The notes under the pieces were generated by a model, which was given only the letters and a program-made list of their open reading frames with translations, did no database searches and had not been told where the DNA came from. Below are positions 25,631 to 36,364 of a DNA stretch of 64,000 nucleotides, piece after piece; position 1 is the first letter of the stretch, and each line of letters starts with the position of its first letter. The translations under genes were made by a program, and so were the position numbers. Source of the stretch: Sulfurospirillum tamanense (GTDB taxonomy: Bacteria > Campylobacterota > Campylobacteria > Campylobacterales > Campylobacteraceae); the NCBI RefSeq assembly GCF_016937535.1, contig NZ_JAFHKK010000008.1, forward strand, positions 1-64,000, written 5' to 3'.

Positions 25631-26506
25631 CTATCGCTTATTTAAGACCTCTGCTATTTTCTTGCCAATGTCTGCAGGAGATTGCACTACCGCTACACCC
25701 GCGGCACGCAATGCTTCCATTTTTTCAACTGCAGTGCCAGCACTCCCACTCACAATAGCTCCCGCATGCCCCATGCGCTTGCCTTTGGGCGCCGTTTGTC
25801 CCGCGATGAATGCTACCACGGGTTTGGTAATATTCTCTTTAATAAATGCTGCCGCTTGAATCTCCAAATCGCCACCAATCTCTCCGATGAGCACAATAGC
25901 TTCGGTTTGAGAGTCTGCCTCAAACAAAGGCAAAAGATCTTTATAGCTCAATCCAATAATAGGATCCCCCCCAATGCCAACCGCTGTACTAATACCAAAG
26001 CCTTCTTTGCAGACTTGATTAGCACCCTCATAAGTCAATGTGCCTGATTTTGAAATAAGTCCCACAGAACCTTTTTTAAAAATAGCTCCTGGCATAATCC
26101 CGATTTTGCACTCCTGGGCTGTAATAATTCCAGGACAATTTGGGCCAATGGTTTTCATCCCTTTTTTAACAGCATATGCTTTTGCCATTTGCATGTCCCG
26201 CACAGGCGCACCCTCAGTGATAATCACAGCAAGCGCAATGCCCGCATCTGCGGCTTCCATAACCGCATCTGCTACAAAAGCAGGTGGCACAAAAACCATA
26301 CTAACCGTTGCGCTTGTCACCTCCACAGCTTGCGCGACGGTATCAAATACGGGCACACCAAGGTGTGTTTGACCACCTTTTCCTGGTGTCACGCCGCCCA
26401 CAATTTGGGTGCCATACTCTAAACACTGTTGGGCGTGAAAAGTGCCCTCTTTTCCCGTAAAACCTTGAACGATAACCTTTGTGTCTTTGTTGACTAAAAT
26501 ACTCAT
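25631..26506 (-). CDS. sucD: Succinyl-CoA synthetase, alpha subunit
   Basis: With SucC it converts succinyl-CoA, ADP (or GDP) and phosphate to succinate, CoA and ATP (or GTP). It has 291 aa. The N-terminus reads [18 protein letters not shown] (CoA-binding Rossmann), then [16 protein letters not shown], and the phosphorylated His in [10 protein letters not shown]. Its start overlaps the stop of sucC by 4 bases. It feeds on the product of OorDABC encoded just downstream. Confidence 0.97.
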   Translation of the reverse strand: MSILVNKDTKVIVQGFTGKEGTFHAQQCLEYGTQIVGGVTPGKGGQTHLGVPVFDTVAQAVEVTSATVSMVFVPPAFVADAVMEAADAGIALAVIITEGAPVRDMQMAKAYAVKKGMKTIGPNCPGIITAQECKIGIMPGAIFKKGSVGLISKSGTLTYEGANQVCKEGFGISTAVGIGGDPIIGLSYKDLLPLFEADSQTEAIVLIGEIGGDLEIQAAAFIKENITKPVVAFIAGQTAPKGKRMGHAGAIVSGSAGTAVEKMEALRAAGVAVVQSPADIGKKIAEVLNKR

Positions 26507-27678
26507 GCTCTCTCTCCCTTAGCAGCAGCCACAGCTTTTTTGGCACCATCTTCCAAGTCATAAGCGGTAATAATGTTGGAAATATTGGCTTGCTTAAGGA
26601 TTTGGGCGGCTTCTTGCGCATTGGTCCCATCAAGCCTTACAATCACTGGCACATTCACATTTACAAGTTTTGTGGCTTCCAGAATACCATTGGCAATACG
26701 ATCGCATCGCACAATTCCCCCGAAAATATTGACAAAAATAGATTTAACATTGGGGTCTTTGAGAATAATCTCAAAACCTTTGGCAACCGTTTGAGCATTA
26801 GCCCCGCCACCAACATCTAAAAAGTTTGCCGGAGTTCCCCCTACATAATTAATAGTATCCATGGTTCCCATAGCAAGCCCTGCGCCATTGACCATGCATC
26901 CTACATTGCCATCAAGCTTCACATAACTCAATCCAAATTCACCTGCTTCACGTTCTGCGGGGTCTTCTTCGGTGATGTCTCGCATAGCCGCAATATCAGG
27001 ATGACGCCCCAATGCACTGTCATCAAAACCCATTTTGGCATCAAGGGCGACAAAAGTACTAGCACCCGTTTTAACCAAAGGGTTAATCTCAATCATTTCT
27101 GCATCGTTTTGCATGTATAAAGTATATAGTGCTGAAGCAAATTTAATAAACACCCCCATTTGCTCTTTGGGAAGCCCCAGTCCAAAGGCCAATACCCTGC
27201 CATGGTATCCTTGAAAACCAATACTAGGGTCAATAGCTACTTTGATGATTTTTTCAGGCGTGGTTGCGGCCACTTTCTCAATCTCCATGCCTCCTTCGGT
27301 GGAAGCCATCATTAAGGGCATCTCTTTGGCGCGATCAAGAACAACCCCAAGGTAAAGCTCATCGGCAATATCCACACCCTCTTCGATATACACCTTGCCT
27401 ACCACTTTTCCCTCGGGACCTGTTTGGTGGGTAACGAGGGTCATGCCCAAAATAGCATCGGCATGCTTCCTTACCTCATCAAGACTACGCGCAAGCTTAA
27501 CACCTCCGCCAAGACCTCGCCCCCCTGCATGAATTTGAGCTTTTACTACCCAAATAGAACCACCAAGTTTTTTTGCGTTTTCTACTGCCTCATCAGCACT
27601 AAACGCAATGTAACCTTTCGGAACAGGTACGCCAAAACGATTGAAGATTTCCTTTGCCTGATATTCGTGGATATTCAT
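26503..27678 (-). CDS. sucC: Succinyl-CoA synthetase, beta subunit
   Basis: ATP-grasp subunit (391 aa) starting [20 protein letters not shown]. It shows [16 protein letters not shown] (nucleotide loop), EINPLV and the C-terminal flavodoxin-like [13 protein letters not shown] pattern (as [13 protein letters not shown]). I choose the ATG at 27678; the preceding in-frame TTG is less likely. The ribosome binding site AGGAGG at 27688-27683 is unusually close (4 bases) and lies in the 3' arm of a perfect 8-bp hairpin, so translation may be controlled. It is the first gene of the suc-oor operon. Confidence 0.96.
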   Translation of the reverse strand: MNIHEYQAKEIFNRFGVPVPKGYIAFSADEAVENAKKLGGSIWVVKAQIHAGGRGLGGGVKLARSLDEVRKHADAILGMTLVTHQTGPEGKVVGKVYIEEGVDIADELYLGVVLDRAKEMPLMMASTEGGMEIEKVAATTPEKIIKVAIDPSIGFQGYHGRVLAFGLGLPKEQMGVFIKFASALYTLYMQNDAEMIEINPLVKTGASTFVALDAKMGFDDSALGRHPDIAAMRDITEEDPAEREAGEFGLSYVKLDGNVGCMVNGAGLAMGTMDTINYVGGTPANFLDVGGGANAQTVAKGFEIILKDPNVKSIFVNIFGGIVRCDRIANGILEATKLVNVNVPVIVRLDGTNAQEAAQILKQANISNIITAYDLEDGAKKAVAAAKGERA

Positions 27679-27682
27679 CAAA

Positions 27683-27707
27683 CCTCCTAGAGGCCCGCCC
27701 TAGGAGG
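27683..27707 (-). promoter_or_regulatory. Hairpin masking the sucC ribosome binding site
   Basis: In the sucC mRNA leader, CCTCCTAG (27707-27700) pairs perfectly with CTAGGAGG (27690-27683), leaving a 9-base loop. The 3' arm contains AGGAGG, the Shine-Dalgarno sequence of sucC. Thus the leader carries an anti-Shine-Dalgarno copy directly upstream. Translational control by melting or protein/RNA binding is inferred. Confidence 0.6.
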
Positions 27708-27917
27708 CCTAGCCTTTAAATTGTCGTTAACTTTAGTACGACTTGTCTATCAAAAACGATACAAATCACAACTATAATGAGAATTTACTGCAACTTTAAG
27801 GTTGAAAAAAATATAAGTTTTCAACCCACTGTTTCGAAAAAAAGTATAACTTAATTTCAAAATTGTTTCAATTTTATTTGTAATATAGAACAATTTAATG
27901 AAAAATTTGGACATTTG

Positions 27918-27940
27918 GTAACACTCAAAAAAAGTGTTAC
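27918..27940. promoter_or_regulatory. Inverted repeat GTAACACT-N7-AGTGTTAC
   Basis: Perfect 8-bp arms separated by CAAAAAA, about 190 bases past the icd stop and about 240 upstream of sucC. It could be an operator for the suc-oor promoter or a weak terminator for icd (on the minus strand an AAATTTTT follows 9 bases after the stem). Confidence 0.4.
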
Positions 27941-28065
27941 TTTAAAGGGGAGAAATAAATTGTGCGTTTTGGCAAGAATGCTTTTTAGTAACATATTTTT
28001 AAATAATGTATTTTAAAAAATATATTGCCAAGAATACGCGAGTCTTTTGCAAAACTTTGATATTT

Positions 28066-28116
28066 TGCGGCTAAATCCCATCTCAGCAAAAGTTAGAGCG
28101 TGGGTCTCTAGCCGCA
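28066..28116 (-). terminator. Structured 3' element downstream of icd
   Basis: Outer arms TGCGGCTA and TAGCCGCA pair perfectly over 8 bp around a 35-base interior, which itself contains AGAG/CTCT arms that can nest. It begins 14 bases after the icd stop. No U-run follows, so a Rho-independent terminator is not certain; it may protect the mRNA end or be a small structured RNA. Confidence 0.4.
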
Positions 28117-28129
28117 TATACCATTGATT

Positions 28130-30400
<2,271 letters not shown>

Positions 30401-30431
30401 CTAAGACGCCCAAGTAACTTAAAAGCTTAAA

Positions 30432-30460
30432 CCTTTACATGTAAGGCTTACATGTAAAGG
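30432..30460. repeat. Double copy of the dispersed palindrome forming a 29-bp near-perfect palindrome
   Basis: CCTTTACATGTAAG and CTTACATGTAAAGG are 14-bp arms around a single G. Two exact TTACATGTAA units (30435-30444 and 30448-30457) lie 13 bp apart centre to centre. It lies 6 bases after the mltG stop and about 90 bases upstream of icd, both on the minus strand. It can form a very stable hairpin or cruciform and may end the mltG transcript. Confidence 0.9.
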
Positions 30461-30465
30461 GTGGC

Positions 30466-31425
30466 TCACCTGCCTTGATTCATGGCGCGCTGGTGTTCGG
30501 CATAGGTTTTTGTAAAGGTATGCTTTCCGCTAGCCGTGCGCACAAAATAAAGGTACTCCGTCTCTTTAGGAAAAATAGCCGCACGCAAGGCTTCTTTGCT
30601 TACCGTTGCCACGGGGTGTGGGGGGAGCCCTGCGTGTTTATAGGTGTTGTAAGGCGAATCGTCCTCGCGGATGCGTTGTGGCGTGACTTTGGTGTTAGAA
30701 TAGGGCCCATAATTTAACGTGCCGTCCATTTGTAAACGCATACCTCTTTTTAAGCGGTTGTAAATCACCGAAGAGACAAGGGGCATCTCCTGCACCGAAC
30801 CCGCTTCTTTTTGAACAATGGAAGCAATAATCACATACCGATACCAGCGGCGTTCGTTATATTCTCCAAAAATCTTTTGTGCTAGCGCCTCATGAGAAGC
30901 TTTGGAAAGGGAAACCAGATAAAAAATCAAGTGGCGTTCACCAATCCCTATGGGCACATGGTATGTTTCAGGGAACAATACTCCTTCAGGATAAGGCGTA
31001 AAGCTCGCATAAGCCTCTTGCAAACGGGCTTTTGAGAGCCCAAAGTCCCGCGCAACTTGCTCGAAAAACATTTCCGTGGTTTCCCCAGGGATGAGCGTCA
31101 AAGGCACCATGGCTGCTTTTGCAGTAGTGAGTTTGTGGTAAAAATCTGCGCGCGAGAGGCGGGTTGTGCCCACATCAATCCAGCCAGATTGCGGCCACCC
31201 AAGAAACGCAACCAAATACTTATCAACCGCGGGCGAGAGGTTAAATTGGCGTTGTTCAAGATATGTTATAATCTGGCCTATCGTCCCACTGGGCACGTAC
31301 ACCACGCTCGTGGTCGTCACTGGACGCGTAAGATAAAATAAAAGCGACAAGAGTATGATAACAATCACATCACATGCGATGAAAAAAGCCTGGACGCCTC
31401 TGTTGGTGTTTTTTGTTCTTTGCAT
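30466..31425 (-). CDS. mltG: Endolytic murein transglycosylase MltG (YceG-like)
   Basis: Inner-membrane lytic transglycosylase that cuts nascent glycan strands and is thought to set their length. It has 319 aa: a membrane helix (about 14-34), a LysM-like region, and the YceG catalytic domain with ASIVQKEAG, SVIYNRLKRGMRLQMDGTLNYGP and YNTYKHAGLPPHPV. The second Glu of the VQKEA motif is the expected catalytic residue. The ATG at 31425 has no clear ribosome binding site, and the 5' end overlaps the divergent AsmA-like gene, so the true start may be further in. Confidence 0.9.
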   Translation of the reverse strand: MQRTKNTNRGVQAFFIACDVIVIILLSLLFYLTRPVTTTSVVYVPSGTIGQIITYLEQRQFNLSPAVDKYLVAFLGWPQSGWIDVGTTRLSRADFYHKLTTAKAAMVPLTLIPGETTEMFFEQVARDFGLSKARLQEAYASFTPYPEGVLFPETYHVPIGIGERHLIFYLVSLSKASHEALAQKIFGEYNERRWYRYVIIASIVQKEAGSVQEMPLVSSVIYNRLKRGMRLQMDGTLNYGPYSNTKVTPQRIREDDSPYNTYKHAGLPPHPVATVSKEALRAAIFPKETEYLYFVRTASGKHTFTKTYAEHQRAMNQGR

Positions 31426-33895
31426 TGCTTTTTTAGCAACTCTCTTTTATGGAATTCGGATTAGCTCTCTCTCAATCGGAGGGGTCTATGTTGATCAATT
31501 GTACATTAAGCTAGATAAAAAACTCATTGTAAGCGCCCACGAAGTCCGTCTTAACAAAACAACAAAGCAGGAAAATTCACGAGAAGAGCTCGTTGCTATC
31601 TTAAAATATTTGCCATGGATGAATCGTTTTTTTTACTCCATTGCCATAGAAAATCTCCGCTACGAAGATGAGCATATCGTGCTACGCTACCATCATGACG
31701 TGTTTTATTTGGATTCTGATTACGTTACGATTGACGCCACCCTTAACCCCCTAGAGCGTGGCGCAGCTATAGGTATCAAAAAACTCCTCTTAAAAGATTT
31801 TGATCTTGAACTCTACGGGACATTAGACCTTGATATTCTCACACAATCGGGTTTTTTTCAAGGAAATTTTACCACCCATGGCATTACAGGAAGTGTAGGA
31901 TTGCGGCTTGAGGATATGCTGCTCTCCTATGTCGCACAAACCCACTCTTTTAAAAATCTTGCACCCTTCATGGAAGCTTTGGACACTGCGATAGACTTAG
32001 AAAAAGAGGTGAGCGAGTGGATTTATCAAAAAATCACCGCAAGCCATTACCAAATTGATGCCCTAAAGGGAAAAATTGACCTGCTTAGTGGAGATTTTTT
32101 TCCACACCAAATGGAAGGCTCAGCACGCGCCAAAGAGGTCAATGTGACATTTCACCCCTCTTTGCCCCCTGCGGTTATTAAAAACCTTGGCGTACAACTC
32201 TCCAACAATCAACTCATTTTTCACATCAATGATGCCTCTTACGAGGGGGTTGATGTTAGCCAATCAGAGGTCTACATCTATAACCTTTTGACAGAAAAAA
32301 ATGGCATTGTAGTCACCCTTAAAACCCAAACGCAGCTCAATGAAACCATTCACCGTATTTTAGAAGCTTATGAAATCACCATTCCCCTCACCCAAACTTC
32401 TGGAACAACACAAGGTATCTTGAGTCTTGATATTCGATTTTTACCCTACAGCCTCAAAGCAAAGGGAGATTTCTTAGTTCAAGATGCCACCATAGACATT
32501 GCGGGTGTGCCGTTTTATTCTCGCGAAGCAACAATTGCCCTTGAAAACACGACACTCACTCTTCGTAATGCACACCTTCGCTACGAAGACATTTTAGATG
32601 TTACCCTCTTTGGTACCGTAGAAACGACACAAGGCACCTTTGAAGGAAAAGGAACGATTGAACGACTACACATCGGCCACCAAGACAAAACGCTTGTTTC
32701 TTTTTCAAACATCCCCTCCCCTTTGAGCCTTGATTTCTCCACAGCAAATGTGACTCTTTTTATCCCTGCGTTAGCCACTTCTTTGGATTTAGGGGAAAAA
32801 GAGAGTCGCATTGCCCTTGAACGCTTAAGTCTTCTTTATCCCCATTCGCCTCTTTTGCAAGAGAGTGGTTTTTTAGAAGGCAAAACCACTGTTATTACAC
32901 CTGATTTTAAAACCTTTGCTATTGATTTAGATATTACCAAGTTACAAACGCTGCTCTATGAAAATGGAAAGCCCCTTGATGCGCTACGTCTCACCATTCA
33001 TGCAGACCAAAACAAAACCCTAGCCCGCGCCCAAGGCCTCTCTTTCAGCCAGACCGCTGGGAGCCAAGAGGTGACTTTAGATGGCCTTGACATTGGTTTT
33101 AGTAGCACAACACCCCATCAGAGCCAAACCACACAAACTCTTCATGGCACTAATAGCCACTTGCTTTTAGTTGACCAGAACCAATCTTTACCTTTTGTTG
33201 CTTACACGCTAGAAAATTCCCCAAAAGGTATTTGGCTCTCAGGGGCATTTGCGCAAGGGGAGCTAACATTTTTGCAAACACCCACCCTTATGGAGCTCTC
33301 GCTCATCAAGGCCAACGCTACCCTCGTGAACCATTTTGCCAAAAAAGAGATGTTTGATGGAGGAAACTTTGAACTGACTTTAAAGGGAGAAAGTGCGGAA
33401 TTTTTTTCTGGTTCTCTTGCGATTACCGAAAGTTACCTCAAAGAGATGGTTGCTTACAACAACCTCATCGCACTTGCCAACACGCTCCCCTCCCTTGCCC
33501 TTTTTAAGGGCCCTGGTTTTAATGAACGCGGGTATGAAATCAAAGAAGGAAATATTGTTTTTAGCCAAAAAGATGAAATTTTAACCCTGCATACCATTCA
33601 CCTCATTGGCACGAGTGCGGACATCATAGGAGAAGGAAGCGTGAACCTCAACGACGAGACGTTACATGTAACCCTAAAACTCAAAACTCTCAAAGACATC
33701 AGTCACGCCATTGGGCAAATTCCACTACTAAACCACTTGATTTTAGGGGAGGACCAAAGCATCGCCACAGCCATTAGTATTCAGGGGGATTTAAAAAACC
33801 CTGTAATTACCACGCAAGTCCTACAAGACACGCTCATGACCCCTTATAACATCATCAAGCGCACACTGCAGTTGCCTTTTAAGATCTTTGACTAA
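31379..33895 (+). CDS. Large AsmA-like (YhdP/DUF3971-type) membrane-anchored protein
   Basis: An 838-residue protein with an N-terminal signal anchor (MKKAWTPLLVFFVLCIAFLA) and a long beta-rich periplasmic body. The C-terminal AsmA-like part reads IIGEGSVNLNDETLHVTLKL, then GQIPLLNHLILGED and a final repeat NPVITTQVLQDTLMTPYNIIKR. In enteric bacteria such proteins bridge the periplasm and help move phospholipids to the outer membrane; that role is inferred here. I choose the ATG at 31379 because it starts the signal anchor; an in-frame ATG at 31355 is possible. A GTTACATGTAAC copy at 33661 is read LHVT. Its end overlaps the HAD gene by 17 bases. Confidence 0.82.
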   Translation: MKKAWTPLLVFFVLCIAFLATLFYGIRISSLSIGGVYVDQLYIKLDKKLIVSAHEVRLNKTTKQENSREELVAILKYLPWMNRFFYSIAIENLRYEDEHIVLRYHHDVFYLDSDYVTIDATLNPLERGAAIGIKKLLLKDFDLELYGTLDLDILTQSGFFQGNFTTHGITGSVGLRLEDMLLSYVAQTHSFKNLAPFMEALDTAIDLEKEVSEWIYQKITASHYQIDALKGKIDLLSGDFFPHQMEGSARAKEVNVTFHPSLPPAVIKNLGVQLSNNQLIFHINDASYEGVDVSQSEVYIYNLLTEKNGIVVTLKTQTQLNETIHRILEAYEITIPLTQTSGTTQGILSLDIRFLPYSLKAKGDFLVQDATIDIAGVPFYSREATIALENTTLTLRNAHLRYEDILDVTLFGTVETTQGTFEGKGTIERLHIGHQDKTLVSFSNIPSPLSLDFSTANVTLFIPALATSLDLGEKESRIALERLSLLYPHSPLLQESGFLEGKTTVITPDFKTFAIDLDITKLQTLLYENGKPLDALRLTIHADQNKTLARAQGLSFSQTAGSQEVTLDGLDIGFSSTTPHQSQTTQTLHGTNSHLLLVDQNQSLPFVAYTLENSPKGIWLSGAFAQGELTFLQTPTLMELSLIKANATLVNHFAKKEMFDGGNFELTLKGESAEFFSGSLAITESYLKEMVAYNNLIALANTLPSLALFKGPGFNERGYEIKEGNIVFSQKDEILTLHTIHLIGTSADIIGEGSVNLNDETLHVTLKLKTLKDISHAIGQIPLLNHLILGEDQSIATAISIQGDLKNPVITTQVLQDTLMTPYNIIKRTLQLPFKIFD

Positions 33896-34520
33896 GCAGT
33901 TGTTTCAGGATGCTAGCAAGTGCATCTGGCGAATGCGCCACGTGCGGCGTGGACGTTTGATAGTCTCCAAATCCCCATGTGACATACACAAAAGGCATGT
34001 TGGCGTTTTGCGCCGCATAGGCATCCTTAAGGCTATCTCCCACTAAAATTGCTTCACTTGGACTTACATGTAAAGACTCAAGCAAACCAAACAACATAGC
34101 AGGGTCGGGCTTGGAGGTGCCAAAAGTGTTAGCCCCCACAATGGTTTCAAAATAGTGCCCAATCCCGCAATGGCTTAGCATTTTTTGGGCAAAAAAATCC
34201 GAAGCATTGGTGGCAACAGCAAGCTTTGCTTCTCCATGAAGGGAATCCAGTGTTTCAAAAACACCCTTGTACAGCTTTAATCCTTGGGTGCAGTGCTCCA
34301 AATAATGCTCTGTAAAAAGCGCTTTGTGGCCCGGGTCATACTCTTTTGTGCCATAAAAACGCAAGGGTAAATGCTCATCTGGGTCATTAATAAAGCGCAC
34401 CAACTGCTCCGTCTCAATAAAAGGAAGTCCAATACTGCGGCGCACGTGGTTGATACTGCAAGTAATCCCATGGCTACTGTCCACAAGCGTCCCGTCCATG
34501 TCAAAAATAATGCACTTCAT
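33879..34520 (-). CDS. HAD-family phosphatase, phosphoglycolate phosphatase-like
   Basis: A 213-residue HAD hydrolase. Motif I is D8-M-D-G-T-L-V-D, motif II VATNASD, and motif III/IV TSKPDPAML and VGDSLKDAYAAQNA. The cap domain is the small helical type of Gph/PGMB-like enzymes, so a small sugar phosphate or phosphoglycolate is a likely substrate. It begins 4 bases inside the GNAT gene stop and converges on the AsmA-like gene. An exact palindrome copy at 34064 is read LHVS. Confidence 0.87.
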   Translation of the reverse strand: MKCIIFDMDGTLVDSSHGITCSINHVRRSIGLPFIETEQLVRFINDPDEHLPLRFYGTKEYDPGHKALFTEHYLEHCTQGLKLYKGVFETLDSLHGEAKLAVATNASDFFAQKMLSHCGIGHYFETIVGANTFGTSKPDPAMLFGLLESLHVSPSEAILVGDSLKDAYAAQNANMPFVYVTWGFGDYQTSTPHVAHSPDALASILKQLLSQRS

Positions 34521-35008
34521 AATTTTAGTCCCAAAATAAGCAAATCTTTTTCTTGACCCTCAATAACTGCCACACTTGGTAAATTTCCCCACTCCTTAAA
34601 ACCAAACCGCTTAAAAAGCTTTAAGCTGGTGTCGTTGTCTTTAAAAATAAACGCAAGGATATTTTTTATTTCTAGTGTTGGGGCTTTTTCAAGGGCCTCG
34701 GTTAAAAACTGTTGGCCCAGTTTTTTGCCCCTGAAGTTGGGGTCGATATAGATGCTAATTTCCACCGTTTGCGCATACGCAGGACGCCCATAAAAAGGCT
34801 GAAAACTAAGCCATGCAATAATTTTACCATGGTATTCTTTTACCCAAATAGGGCGCTTGGACGTGTGGGCTTCAAACCACGCAAGGCGACTCTCCACGCT
34901 TACCTCTTTGGTATCAGCCGTTGAAATCCCTGTTGCTATTGTTGTGTTGTAAATTTTGACAATTTGAGGCAAATCCTCAAGGACCGCCTCACGGTATGAT
35001 TCAATCAT
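34517..35008 (-). CDS. GNAT-family N-acetyltransferase, phosphinothricin acetyltransferase-like
   Basis: A 163-residue GNAT. The start IESYREAVLEDLPQIVKIYN and the segments TVEISIYIDPNFRGKKLGQQ (acetyl-CoA binding, R/Q-x-x-G-x-G/A variant R-G-K-K-L-G) and FGFKEWG resemble the PAT/MnaT subgroup, which acetylates amino-acid-like amines. Substrate unknown. It is 16 bases downstream of hypA on the same strand, so it may be co-transcribed with the hyp genes without sharing their function. Confidence 0.85.
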   Translation of the reverse strand: MIESYREAVLEDLPQIVKIYNTTIATGISTADTKEVSVESRLAWFEAHTSKRPIWVKEYHGKIIAWLSFQPFYGRPAYAQTVEISIYIDPNFRGKKLGQQFLTEALEKAPTLEIKNILAFIFKDNDTSLKLFKRFGFKEWGNLPSVAVIEGQEKDLLILGLKL

Positions 35009-35024
35009 AGCACTCCTTTAAAGG

Positions 35025-35366
35025 CTACTCCATTTCAAGACGCATGAGGTACATCTCCTCACCGTCCAAAACAGAAACTTCCACACTGTTGCACTTGGGG
35101 CAGTAAAATTCATTTTTTTCAAGCACGGATTCGCTTTTACATGTAGAACAATACAACACCAAATCTTGCAAATGCATCAAAAGCTCTGCGTTTTCACACA
35201 AAGTACCTTCTTTGAAAGTATCAAAGGCCGTTTTTAGCAAATGCGGCTCAATGCCGCTGAGCTTTCCTATTTTAATTTCTACTTTCAATACCTGCGAAGC
35301 ACTGTTTTCTTTGGCATTTTTTTCACACAAATCCAACAACGCATTAACAATCGAAAATTCATGCAT
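35025..35366 (-). CDS. hypA: Hydrogenase nickel insertion protein HypA
   Basis: Nickel and zinc metallochaperone that works with HypB to load Ni into the hydrogenase large subunit (and into urease where present). It has 113 aa. M1-H2-E3-F4-S starts with the nickel-binding His2. The zinc site has two C-x2-C pairs, CSTC and CPKC. I choose the ATG at 35366 within the TAATG junction with hypE, since the N-terminal His must be residue 2. A one-mismatch palindrome copy at 35137 encodes the second Cys of the first pair (STCK). Confidence 0.96.
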   Translation of the reverse strand: MHEFSIVNALLDLCEKNAKENSASQVLKVEIKIGKLSGIEPHLLKTAFDTFKEGTLCENAELLMHLQDLVLYCSTCKSESVLEKNEFYCPKCNSVEVSVLDGEEMYLMRLEME

Positions 35367-36364
35367 TAGCAAATCCTTGGAAGGAGCTCTCCCTTAGGAG
35401 GCTCTAAAAATCGGTGGCTTCCCCAAGGGGTTTCAAGCACCACTTTTCCCGCATGTTCACCCACCACCGTGCCGATGTAACACGCTTTTTCGGTCTCTTC
35501 AAAGCGGTGCAATACACTCAAGGTTTTTTCCACGTCCGCCGCTTCCACGCACAACACCATGGTGCCCTCATTTGCAAACTCGTAAGGCTCAAAGCCCAAG
35601 AGTTCGCAAATGCCCTTCACTTCTTGCGCCACAGGAATAGCTTTCTCGCTCACGGCTAGGCCCACTTTGGATGCCTCGGCCCATTCATTTAACACCGCAG
35701 AAAGCCCGCCTCTGGTGGCATCGCGCAACGCCAAGGGTTTGATGCCCGCAGCAAACAATGCCTCTACAGGCGCCCACAAGGAGGCACAGTCGGTTTTGAG
35801 TTTCATCTCCAAATCCAACTCTTCCCGCTTGGCTAAAATGCACGCTCCGTGGTTGCCTACTTCATTGGAAACAATGAGTGCATGGCCCGCTTTGAGATTG
35901 TGCGCTGAAATCCCCTCACACACAATTTCACCAATACCCGTGGTGTTGATAAACAGCCCATCCACACCCCCTTTTGGCACAACCTTGGTGTCACCCGCTA
36001 CGATTTTTACCCCACTTTTTGCCATCTCTTCTTTCATGCTAAGGACGATGGATTCAAGCTCTTCTAGCAAAAAGCCCTCTTCTATCATGAACGAGCAAGT
36101 CAAATACAACGGCTTCGCGCCTGCCATCACAAGGTCATTGACCGTGCCAGCAATCGCAAGCTTACCAATGTTTCCTCCTTCAAAAAAGAGCGGGCTCACT
36201 GTGAAAGAATCGGTCGTGAAAGCAATGGGACCCTTTACATGTAAGGTGGCCGCGTCTTCCATTTTTTCTAAAATTTCATTGCTAAAATGCTTGAAAAATA
36301 GGCCTTTAATCAGCCCTGTTGTCTCTTCGCCACCCCCGCCTTGGGCGAGTTGAATCCGTTTCAT
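35366..36364 (-). CDS. hypE: Hydrogenase maturation protein HypE
   Basis: Receives a carbamoyl group from HypF on its C-terminal Cys and dehydrates it to thiocyanate, the source of the CN ligands of the active-site iron. It has 332 aa and ends L-P-R-I-C332, the essential Cys. AIR-synthase-like features: GGGGEET near the start, TDSFTVSPLFFEGG and AGDTKVV. Start overlaps hypD by 4 bases, and its TAA overlaps the hypA ATG. An exact palindrome copy at 36235 is read LHVK. Confidence 0.97.
   Translation of the reverse strand: MKRIQLAQGGGGEETTGLIKGLFFKHFSNEILEKMEDAATLHVKGPIAFTTDSFTVSPLFFEGGNIGKLAIAGTVNDLVMAGAKPLYLTCSFMIEEGFLLEELESIVLSMKEEMAKSGVKIVAGDTKVVPKGGVDGLFINTTGIGEIVCEGISAHNLKAGHALIVSNEVGNHGACILAKREELDLEMKLKTDCASLWAPVEALFAAGIKPLALRDATRGGLSAVLNEWAEASKVGLAVSEKAIPVAQEVKGICELLGFEPYEFANEGTMVLCVEAADVEKTLSVLHRFEETEKACYIGTVVGEHAGKVVLETPWGSHRFLEPPKGELLPRIC

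Larger units (their letters stand above)
27690..28129. other. Long noncoding, AT-rich region between icd and sucC
   Basis: About 440 bases without a credible gene. It holds several elements. A possible minus-strand -10 TATAGT at 27776-27771 would give a leader of roughly 85 nt for sucC. GTCGT/ACGAC arms lie at 27723-27727 and 27738-27742. An 8-bp perfect inverted repeat, GTAACACT/AGTGTTAC, lies at 27918-27925 and 27933-27940. A structured element sits just after icd (28066-28116). As I recall, C. jejuni has mdh between icd and sucC; no trace of it is visible here. Confidence 0.6.

Noticed and set aside
28066-28116. tRNA-like appearance of the element after icd
   Set aside because: No acceptor-CCA, T-loop GTTCRA or cloverleaf arms fit; only two stems can be drawn.
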